Shown piece by piece: positions 1-6,405 of a DNA stretch of 8,684 nucleotides (the first letter of the stretch is position 1; each line of letters opens with the position of its first letter). Made by a program: the position numbers and the translations under genes. The stretch is taken from the NCBI GenBank assembly GCA_019689515.1, contig JADGHI010000134.1:1-8684 (forward strand), written 5' to 3'. Origin of the DNA: Acetobacteraceae bacterium (lineage in GTDB: Bacteria > Pseudomonadota > Alphaproteobacteria > Acetobacterales > Acetobacteraceae). The notes under the pieces were generated by a model. The model did not search any database. It was not told where the DNA came from and worked only from the letters and a program-made list of their open reading frames with translations.

Positions 1-877
<877 letters not shown>

Positions 878-966
878 CGCCCCTCCCCTCGCCCCGGGCG
901 TCCGGAGCTGCCTGTCCCCACGGCACGCCGCGACCGGCCTGCGGCGGCCTGCCAAGCGCTGCGCCG

Positions 967-993
967 ACCATAGCGCCGGACGCTACGCCGCAA
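967..993 (-). promoter_or_regulatory. weak candidate promoter for leuC
   Basis: On the minus strand TTGCGG (993-988) is followed after 15 bases by TATGGT (972-967), which matches four of six bases of the sigma-70 -10 box. The spacer is shorter than usual. Transcription would start near 960, leaving a leader of about 80 bases before the leuC ATG. This is a by-eye match only, but it is the most AT-rich spot in this intergenic region. Confidence 0.25.
971..985. repeat. short inverted repeat TAGCG-N5-CGCTA, possible operator
   Basis: A perfect 5+5 base inverted repeat with a 5-base spacer lies in the 201-base divergent space between leuC and the DOPA-dioxygenase-family gene. Its left end overlaps the candidate leuC -10 box, a place where a repressor could act. 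Arms this short can arise by chance, and no regulator gene is in the window. Confidence 0.3.
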
Positions 994-1078
994 CAGGGCG
1001 AGGCACGGCCGGGCCGGAGCGCCCAGCGGCGACGCCGTGCTTGCCGCGCAAGTCCGGTCGCGCGAGGATCGTCGCGCC

Positions 1079-1456
1079 ATGAGCGCCGTCCCGCCCGAGG
1101 CCATCACCGGCTACCACGCGCATGTCTATTACGAACCGGCGACGACGCGCGAGCGCGCCGCCTGGCTGCGCGCCGAGGTCGGGCAACGCTTCCCCGCCGC
1201 GGTCCTCGGCCGCTGGCACGACGTGCCGGTCGGGCCGCATCCCGGCGCGATGTTCCAGATCGCCTTCCCGGTCGCGCTCTTTCCCACGCTGGTCCCCTGG
1301 CTGATGCTGAACCGGCGCGGCCTGACGGTGCTGGTGCACCCGGAGACGGATGATCCGCGCGCGGACCATCTCGACCACGCGCTCTGGATGGGCGCGGTGC
1401 TGCCGCTCGACGCCAGCGTGCTGCCGGCGCGGCGCGAGCCGCCCTCGCGGCCCTAG
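1079..1456 (+). CDS. DOPA 4,5-dioxygenase family protein
   Basis: A 125-residue protein of the small DOPA 4,5-dioxygenase family, single-domain proteins related to fungal and plant extradiol enzymes that open catechol rings. The conserved histidine pattern is intact: HAH (13-15), PHP (53-55) followed by FQ (59-60), LTVLVHPET (82-90) and DHLDHALWMG (96-105, with H97 and H100). These histidines are the likely metal and substrate ligands. Bacterial members are mostly of unproven substrate, so a ring-cleaving activity is inferred from family only. I chose the ATG at 1079 because GAGGA lies 10 bases upstream and the protein then begins just before the conserved YHAHVYY motif; an in-frame ATG at 1037 would add 14 residues with no family similarity. 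No signal peptide or membrane segment is seen. It stands alone: leuC is divergent, and the downstream lyase gene converges so closely that the two stop codons overlap. Confidence 0.85.
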   Translation: MSAVPPEAITGYHAHVYYEPATTRERAAWLRAEVGQRFPAAVLGRWHDVPVGPHPGAMFQIAFPVALFPTLVPWLMLNRRGLTVLVHPETDDPRADHLDHALWMGAVLPLDASVLPARREPPSRP

Positions 1457-2364
1457 GTCGCCCCCTCCTCGCCCAGGCCGAACGACGCCGCCAGGTCGAG
1501 CACTGCCTGCGCGCTCTCGACATAGGGCCCGTCCACCATCTGCCCGTCCACGAGGACCGCGCCGACGCCGCGGGCCTCCGCCTGCCGCGCGGCATCCAGG
1601 ATCCGCCGCGCGCGGGCCACCTCCTCCGGCCGCGGGACGAAGACGGCGTTGACGATCGGCACCTGGCTCGGGTGGATGCAGCTCTTGCCGGCGAAGCCGA
1701 GGCGCCGTGCCGCCTCTGCCTCGGCGCGGCAGCGTTCGGGCTGGGCGACCGCAGCGAGCGAGCCGTCGAAGGCGGGGATGCCCGCCTCCGCCGCCGCCAG
1801 GCGCACCGCGAGGCGCACGGACTGCAGCGCGTGCTCCTCCTCCCGCGCGATGCCGAAGGGCGCGAACAGGTCGCCGTAGCCGATCTGCAGCCCGACGACG
1901 CGCGGATCGGCGGCCGCGATCTCCGCCGCCAGGCGCAACCCGCGCGGCGTCTCGATGTTGGCGAGCAGGCCGATCGGGCGCGCGAGAGGGCCCGCCGCTT
2001 CCTCCGCCCGCGCGATCACGGCGCACGCTGCGTGGATGTCCTCCGCCCGCTCCACCATCGGCAGGTTGATCGCATCCAGCCCCGGCCCGACCAGCGCGGC
2101 GACATCCGCCTCGAACAGGCCCGAGCGGAGGCCGTTCACGCGCACGATCGCGATCTTGCGCGCACGCGCCACGGCGCCCCCGCGCAGGAAGGCCGCCACC
2201 GCCGCCCGCGCCTCGGCCTTGCGCGCCGGCACCACCGCGTCCTCCAGGTCGAAGGAGAGCGCATCTGCGGCCCCGGCCACCGCCTTGGCGAAGAATTCCG
2301 GCCGCGATCCCGGAACGAACAGCTTGCTGCGCATCGGCGCGAGCGGGCGCGGCGAGGCCGCCAT
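1453..2364 (-). CDS. CoA-ester lyase, HpcH/HpaI aldolase (CitE-like) family
   Basis: A 303-residue TIM-barrel protein of the CitE/HpcH-HpaI family, whose members cleave or form (3S)-citryl-, malyl-, methylmalyl- or citramalyl-CoA using Mg2+. Family marks are LFVPGSRPE (15-23), FDLEDAV (38-44), the substrate-binding Arg75 in VRVNG, LPMVE (101-105), the metal ligands Glu138 (NIETP) and Asp165 (GYGDL), and GKSCIHPSQ (226-234). All expected catalytic residues are present. The ATG at 2364 has GGGGGAG about 8-10 bases upstream; Met11 (2334) would also give a plausible start but lacks a ribosome site. The gene starts 18 bases after the stop of the gamma-carbonic-anhydrase-like gene, so co-transcription and coupled translation are likely. 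Being free-standing rather than next to citD/citF, it is not citrate lyase. Malyl-, citramalyl- or another short CoA-ester lyase is possible; the context with a CoA transferase favours an acid that is first activated and then cleaved. Substrate unknown. Confidence 0.88.
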   Translation of the reverse strand: MAASPRPLAPMRSKLFVPGSRPEFFAKAVAGAADALSFDLEDAVVPARKAEARAAVAAFLRGGAVARARKIAIVRVNGLRSGLFEADVAALVGPGLDAINLPMVERAEDIHAACAVIARAEEAAGPLARPIGLLANIETPRGLRLAAEIAAADPRVVGLQIGYGDLFAPFGIAREEEHALQSVRLAVRLAAAEAGIPAFDGSLAAVAQPERCRAEAEAARRLGFAGKSCIHPSQVPIVNAVFVPRPEEVARARRILDAARQAEARGVGAVLVDGQMVDGPYVESAQAVLDLAASFGLGEEGAT

Positions 2365-2382
2365 GCGCGGGCGCTCCCCCGA

Positions 2383-2913
2383 TCAGCCGATGCGCCGCAA
2401 CCCCGAGGCGAAGCGGCGCCAGTTGTTGACGTAGAACTCCGCCGAGATGCGGATGATCTCCAGGATCTTCGCGTCCACCTCGCGCACCACCTTGGCCGGC
2501 GCGCCGACGATCAGCGAGTTGTCCGGGAACGTCTTGCCCTCGGTCACCAGCGCGTTGGCGCCGACCAGGCAGTTCCGCCCGATCCTCGCGCCGTTCAGCA
2601 CCGTCGCCCCCATGCCGATCAGCGTGTCGTCGCCGATGGTGCAGCCATGCAGGATGGCGTGGTGGCCGATGGTCACGCCGGTGCCGACGCGCAGCGGGAA
2701 GCCCGGATCGGTGTGCATCAGCGCGCCCTCCTGCACGTTGGAGCGCGCGCCGATCTCGATCGTCTCGTTGTCGCCGCGCAGCACGGCGCCGAACCAGATT
2801 CCGACCTCGTCGCCGAGCACGACGCTGCCGATGACATGCGCATCCGGCGCCACCCAGAAGCGCCCGGCCTCGGGCAGGGTGGGCACGCGGTCCTCCAGGG
2901 CGTAGATCGGCAT
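2383..2913 (-). CDS. gamma-carbonic-anhydrase-fold protein (PaaY/CaiE/YrdA-like)
   Basis: A 176-residue left-handed beta-helix protein built of hexapeptide repeats (for example IGSVVLGDEVGIW, 28-40, and VTIGHHAILHGCTIGDDTLIGMG spanning 80-102). The three histidines that bind zinc in the gamma carbonic anhydrase fold are in place: H67, H84 and H89, the last two five residues apart as in the family. The C-terminal helix (about 145-170) that packs in the trimer is also present. Family members include true carbonic anhydrases, but PaaY is a thioesterase and CaiE belongs to the carnitine operon with the CoA transferase CaiB. Lying between a CaiB-type transferase and a CoA-ester lyase, this copy more probably handles a CoA thioester or its by-product than CO2; that is inference. 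The ATG at 2913 follows a strong GGAGG placed 10 bases upstream. It begins 59 bases after the CoA transferase stop and ends 18 bases before the lyase start, consistent with one transcript. Confidence 0.87.
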   Translation of the reverse strand: MPIYALEDRVPTLPEAGRFWVAPDAHVIGSVVLGDEVGIWFGAVLRGDNETIEIGARSNVQEGALMHTDPGFPLRVGTGVTIGHHAILHGCTIGDDTLIGMGATVLNGARIGRNCLVGANALVTEGKTFPDNSLIVGAPAKVVREVDAKILEIIRISAEFYVNNWRRFASGLRRIG

Positions 2914-2972
2914 CGGTCCTCGTCCTCCCTCTCCTCGCGTCTCCCCGCGCGCCTGCCGGCGCAGCGGCGGCG

Positions 2973-4163
2973 CTACGCCACCGCGCCGAGCCCGCGCAGC
3001 TGCGCGATCTCCTCCTCCGTATAGCCGAGCTCCGCCAGCACCTCCGCCGTGTGCTGGCCGAGCAGCGGCGCGGTCTTGGGCGCCGGGCCGGAGCCGCCGC
3101 CGAACACCACCGGCTTGCCGAGGCCGCGGTAGCGCCCGACCTTCGGATGCTCGTACTCGGCCACCATGCCCTCGGCGACGACCTGGGGATGGTCGAACAT
3201 GTCCTCGATGGTCCGCACCGCGGCGCAGGGCACGCGCTCGCCGAACAGCGCCTCCCATTCGAGCGCGGTGCGCGCCTTCAGCGCCTCGCGCAGCCGCGGC
3301 ACGATCTCGTCGGTGCGCTGCGCGCGCTTGCGGATGGTGTCGTAGCGCGGGTCCTCCGCCATATCCGGAAGCCCCACCAGCTCGCACAGCGCCTTCCAGA
3401 AATGCGCCGAGTTGGCCTGGAGGTAGAGCATCCCCTCCTTCGTCGGATGCAGCCCCGTGATCCCGCCGGAGCGCATGTCGCGCCCGATCTCGCGCGGCTC
3501 CCCCTCCGCCCAGACGAAACGCCCGGCCTGCAGCGTCAGCGCGCTCCGCATCAGCGAGACGCCGATCCGCTCGCCCACCCCGGTCCGCTCGCGCCGGTAG
3601 AGCGCCGCCGCCACGGCATAGGCGAGCATCGTCGCCGTGTAGTAGTCCACGACGGAGCCCGCGACGATCTCCGGCTGCCCGCGCGGCTGGCCCTGGAAGA
3701 CGCAGATGCCGGTCATGGCCTGCAGCACCTGGTCGAAGCCGGCCTTGTCCTTCAGCGGCCCCGTCTCGCCATACCCGGTCAGCGCGCACCAGATCAGCCG
3801 CGGATTGATCGCGCGCAGCCGCTCGTAGCCGATGCCGAGGCGGTCGGGAACGGAGGGGCGGAAATTGTGCACCAGCACGTCCGCCCCCTCGACCATCCGG
3901 TGCAGCACCGCGAGGCCCTCAGGCTTCTTGAGATCCAGCACCACGCCGCGCTTGCCGCGGTTGGCGCCGAGGAACATCCGGCTCTCCGCCTCCAGGGTCG
4001 AGGGGTACTGCCGCATCAGGTCGCCCTGCGGCGCCTCGATCTTGATCACCTCGGCGCCGAGATCGGCGAGCAGCGTGCAGCCATAGGGCCCCGCGAGGTA
4101 GGAGCTGAGATCGAGCACCCTCACGCCGCTCAGCGGCCCGGTCGCTTCGCTGTCCGCTGTCAT
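2973..4163 (-). CDS. CaiB/BaiF-type (class III) CoA transferase
   Basis: A 396-residue class III CoA transferase, the usual family length; these enzymes move CoA between acyl-CoA and a free acid through an aspartyl-CoA mixed anhydride. Family marks are GVRVLDLSSYLAGPY (13-27), DLGAEVIKIEAP (34-45), the nucleotide-contacting segment NRGKRGVVLDL (68-78), VHNFRP (98-103), TGYGETGPLKDKAGFDQVLQAM (from 129), the probable catalytic Asp173 (VVDYYTA), and GQHTAEVL (369-376). I chose the ATG at 4163 because GGAGGG lies 10 bases upstream and the N-terminus then matches family proteins; an upstream in-frame TTG at 4223 would add 20 unrelated residues and coincides with a candidate -35 box. It is the first gene of a probable three-gene operon with the gamma-carbonic-anhydrase-like protein and the CitE-like lyase. 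Which acid is activated (succinate, citramalate, itaconate, carnitine-like or other) cannot be told from sequence. Confidence 0.92.
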   Translation of the reverse strand: MTADSEATGPLSGVRVLDLSSYLAGPYGCTLLADLGAEVIKIEAPQGDLMRQYPSTLEAESRMFLGANRGKRGVVLDLKKPEGLAVLHRMVEGADVLVHNFRPSVPDRLGIGYERLRAINPRLIWCALTGYGETGPLKDKAGFDQVLQAMTGICVFQGQPRGQPEIVAGSVVDYYTATMLAYAVAAALYRRERTGVGERIGVSLMRSALTLQAGRFVWAEGEPREIGRDMRSGGITGLHPTKEGMLYLQANSAHFWKALCELVGLPDMAEDPRYDTIRKRAQRTDEIVPRLREALKARTALEWEALFGERVPCAAVRTIEDMFDHPQVVAEGMVAEYEHPKVGRYRGLGKPVVFGGGSGPAPKTAPLLGQHTAEVLAELGYTEEEIAQLRGLGAVA

Positions 4164-4194
4164 CGCCCGCCTGCCCTCCGTGCTGTCCGGCGCG

Positions 4195-4223
4195 ATGAAC
4201 CGCCGCAGGAGGCACGCCGTCAA
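4195..4223 (-). promoter_or_regulatory. candidate promoter for the CoA transferase operon
   Basis: On the minus strand TTGACG (4223-4218, five of six bases of the -35 consensus) is followed after 17 bases by GTTCAT (4200-4195, three of six). A start near 4188 would leave a leader of about 25 bases that contains the ribosome site. The -35 is good and the -10 weak, so this is a by-eye candidate. Confidence 0.35.
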
Positions 4224-4244
4224 GCCGGGCGCCGCGCGGCCCCC

Positions 4245-4273
4245 TCGCCCTCGCCGCGCCGCCGCGTCAGAAT
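4245..4273 (+). promoter_or_regulatory. weak candidate promoter for the hydroxyacyl-CoA dehydrogenase
   Basis: CAGAAT (4268-4273) matches four of six -10 bases, with TCGCCC (4245-4250, three of six) 17 bases upstream. It lies 36 bases before the start codon and within the divergent space shared with the CoA transferase operon. The match is weak. Confidence 0.25.
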
Positions 4274-4309
4274 GCGGGCCGAACGGACAACGGACGGAGC
4301 AAGGCGACG

Positions 4310-5251
4310 ATGGCGACGGAGGCGGAAGGCGAGGGCGCGCGGCATGCGGTCGTGATCGGCCAGGGGCTGATGGGCTGCGACATCGCCGCGATCTTCCTCG
4401 CCGGCGGCTGGCGCGTCACCGGGGTGGAGCCCGAACGCGCCGCCTGGCCGCGCTGCCTCGACCGCGTGCGTTCCTCGCTCGCCCAGCTCGGCGCCGACCC
4501 CGAGAAGGTGGAGCACCTGTTCCTCGTCGCCGCGCTGGAGGAGGTCGGCTTCGCCGACGCCGCCTGCGTCGTCGAGGCGGTGCCGGAGAATCTCGACCTC
4601 AAGCGCCGCGTCTTCGCCGAGCTGGACCGGCTGGTGCCGCCCGGCGTCCCCATCGGCTCCAACTCCTCGGGCCTGCGCATCACCGATATCGCGGAGGGCT
4701 GCGCCACGCGGTCGCGCATGGCGAACCTGCACTTCTTCCTGCCCGCGCATCTCGTCCCCGGCGTCGAGGTGGTGCGCGGCGAGCACACCGATCCCGAGAC
4801 CTGCGACCGCCTCGCCGCCATCATGGCCGCGCTCGGCCGCAAGCCGATCCGCGTCGCGCGCGACGTGCCGGGCTTCCTCGCCAACCGCATCCAGCACGCC
4901 CTGATGCGCGAGGCCTTCGCCGTGATCGACCAGGGCCTCGCGACCGCGGAGGACGTGGACGCCGCCGTGCGCTACGCCTTCGGCTTCCGCTACGTCGCCG
5001 CCGGCCCGATCCTGCAGAAGGAGCTGGCCGGGCTGGAAACCCAGCTCGCCGCCGCCCGCGCCATCTACCCCACGCTCTGCAACGACACCGAGCCGAGCCC
5101 GACGCTCGCGCGGCTGGTCGCCGAGGGGAAGCTCGGCACCAAGAGCGGCGAGGGCTTCCGCCCCTGGCCGCCGGAGGTCGCGGCGCGCGAGCGCGAGCGC
5201 TACGAGCGCGTGCTGCTCGCCGCGGCGAAGCTGCTGGCGGAGGAGGAGTAG
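4310..5251 (+). CDS. 3-hydroxyacyl-CoA dehydrogenase family protein (NAD-dependent)
   Basis: A 313-residue NAD-dependent dehydrogenase that should oxidise a 3-hydroxyacyl-CoA (or a similar 3-hydroxy acid) to the 3-oxo form. The Rossmann nucleotide loop GQGLMG (17-22) opens the N-terminal domain and Glu40 at the end of the second strand fits NAD rather than NADP. Aligning by hand with human HADH puts the catalytic set at Ser120 (NSSG), His141 (NLHFF), Glu153 (GVEVV) and Asn192 (PGFLANR), all present. The C-terminal helical domain ends with the typical GKLGTKSGEGF block (273-283). The usual HFFNP is HFFLP here, as in outlying members such as carnitine-dehydrogenase-like or lambda-crystallin-like enzymes, so the substrate may not be a plain fatty acyl-CoA. 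There is no fused enoyl-CoA hydratase domain. The ATG at 4310 follows GGAG at 10 bases and AAGG at about 5. It is divergent from the CoA transferase operon (146 bases) and convergent with dapE, with 19 bases between the stops. Confidence 0.9.
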   Translation: MATEAEGEGARHAVVIGQGLMGCDIAAIFLAGGWRVTGVEPERAAWPRCLDRVRSSLAQLGADPEKVEHLFLVAALEEVGFADAACVVEAVPENLDLKRRVFAELDRLVPPGVPIGSNSSGLRITDIAEGCATRSRMANLHFFLPAHLVPGVEVVRGEHTDPETCDRLAAIMAALGRKPIRVARDVPGFLANRIQHALMREAFAVIDQGLATAEDVDAAVRYAFGFRYVAAGPILQKELAGLETQLAAARAIYPTLCNDTEPSPTLARLVAEGKLGTKSGEGFRPWPPEVAARERERYERVLLAAAKLLAEEE

Positions 5252-5270
5252 GCGGCGCGCGCCCGGCCGA

Positions 5271-6398
5271 TCAGCCGAGCGCCTCCTCGATCACCGCGCG
5301 GTAGAGCCCGGCGAGCGCGCGCAGCTCCTCCACCGGCGTGCACTCGTCCACCTTGTGCATCGTCGTCCCGACCGCGCCGAGCTCCGCCACCGGGCAGTAG
5401 CGCGCGATGAAGCGCGCGTCCGAGGTGCCGCCGCCGGTGTCGAGCACCGGCTCCTCGCCCGTCGTGCGCCGCACGGCGCGCTTCAGCGCCTCCACGAACG
5501 GCCCGGGCTGCGTCAGGAACGCCTCGCCCGAGACCGAGACGTCCAGGTCGAACCGCGCCCCCTCCGCCTCCAGCGCCGCGCGCAGCATCCGCGTGAGCGA
5601 TTCGCCCGTGTGCCGGTCGTTGAAGCGGATGTTGAGCCGCGCCCGCGCCGCCGCCGGAATCACGTTGGTCGCCGCGTTGCCGACATCCACGCTCGTCACC
5701 TGCAGGGAGGAGGGCTCGAACCACTCCGTCCCCTCGTCGAGCGGCCGCGCGGTCAGTCCGTGCAGCACGCGCACCAGCCGGTGCACCGGGTTGTCCGCGC
5801 GCTGCGGATAGGCGACGTGCCCTTGCACGCCGTGCAGCGTGATCGCCGCATTCAGGCTGCCGCGCCGGCCGATCTTGACGACATCGCCGAGCCTGACGCG
5901 CGAGGTCGGCTCGCCGACCAGGCACATGTCGGGGATCTGGCCCTGCGCCGCCATCCATTCCAGCACGCGCACCGTGCCGTCCACCGCCGGCCCTTCCTCG
6001 TCGCCGGTGATGAGCAGGCTGAGGCTGCCCGCCGCCCCGGGTCGTGCCGAAAGGAAGTCCTGCACCGCCGCCACGAAGGCCGCGATCGCGCCCTTCATGT
6101 CGGCGGCGCCGCGGCCGTAGAGCAGCCCGTCGCGCACCTCGCCGCCGAAGGGATCGGCCGTCCACGCCCCCGCCTCGCCCACCCGCACGACAACGGTGTG
6201 CCCCGCGAAGCAGAGATGCGGCCCGGACTTGCCACGCCGCGCGAACAGGTTCTCGATCTCGCCGAAGCGCAGCCGGTGGCAGATGAAGCCGAGCGGCGCC
6301 AGCGCCGCCTCCAGCACCGCCATCGCCCCGTCATCCGCGGGCGTGACGGAGCGGCAGCGGATCAGCGCCTGCGCCAGCGGGAGCGGATCGGTCGCCAC
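5271..6398 (-). CDS. dapE: succinyl-diaminopimelate desuccinylase, with Val at the catalytic Asp69 position
   Basis: DapE hydrolyses N-succinyl-LL-2,6-diaminopimelate to succinate and LL-diaminopimelate in the lysine and peptidoglycan pathway; it is a cytoplasmic di-zinc M20 peptidase-family enzyme. The protein is 375 residues, full length. Zinc ligands and catalytic acid are visible at H67, D100 (GRGAADMKG), E134/E135 (TGDEEGPA), E163 (VGEPTS) and H348 (TMHKVDE). The oddity is the first motif: it reads GHTVVVR where the family has GHTDVVP, so the near-invariant Asp69 is Val (codon GTT, 6194-6192) and Pro72 is Arg (CGG, 6185-6183). GTT is one base from GAT and is an unusual codon in this GC-rich gene. 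The dimerisation domain (about 178-290) looks normal. The start is GTG at 6398, 7 bases after the dapD stop, without a clear ribosome site, suggesting translational coupling to dapD. Identity is firm; activity of this exact sequence is doubtful. Confidence 0.93.
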   Translation of the reverse strand: MATDPLPLAQALIRCRSVTPADDGAMAVLEAALAPLGFICHRLRFGEIENLFARRGKSGPHLCFAGHTVVVRVGEAGAWTADPFGGEVRDGLLYGRGAADMKGAIAAFVAAVQDFLSARPGAAGSLSLLITGDEEGPAVDGTVRVLEWMAAQGQIPDMCLVGEPTSRVRLGDVVKIGRRGSLNAAITLHGVQGHVAYPQRADNPVHRLVRVLHGLTARPLDEGTEWFEPSSLQVTSVDVGNAATNVIPAAARARLNIRFNDRHTGESLTRMLRAALEAEGARFDLDVSVSGEAFLTQPGPFVEALKRAVRRTTGEEPVLDTGGGTSDARFIARYCPVAELGAVGTTMHKVDECTPVEELRALAGLYRAVIEEALG

Positions 6399-6405
6399 GC
6401 GCGGC

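Noticed and set aside
1672..3024. A long plus-strand open frame (about 450 codons) antisense to the lyase and gamma-class genes
   Set aside because: It is arginine-, histidine- and alanine-rich with no family motifs, has no ribosome site, and lies opposite two genes with clear conserved residues. Long antisense frames are expected at this GC content.
2914..3789. In-frame upstream extension of the gamma-class protein into the CoA transferase region
   Set aside because: The extension is an out-of-frame reading of the CoA transferase gene; the ATG at 2913 has a strong ribosome site and the right family N-terminus.
4164..4223. TTG at 4223 as start of the CoA transferase
   Set aside because: It adds 20 residues unlike the family and lacks a ribosome site; the ATG at 4163 has GGAGGG at 10 bases.
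3051..4355. A 434-codon plus-strand open frame opposite the CoA transferase
   Set aside because: Same composition signature of a shadow frame; it also runs through the divergent promoter region and into the start of the dehydrogenase in a wrong frame.
5254..5263. Palindrome GGCGCGCGCC between the convergent dehydrogenase and dapE stops, possible shared terminator
   Set aside because: It is only 10 bases long, leaves almost no loop and stem, and lacks T-runs on either side; such GC palindromes are common by chance here.
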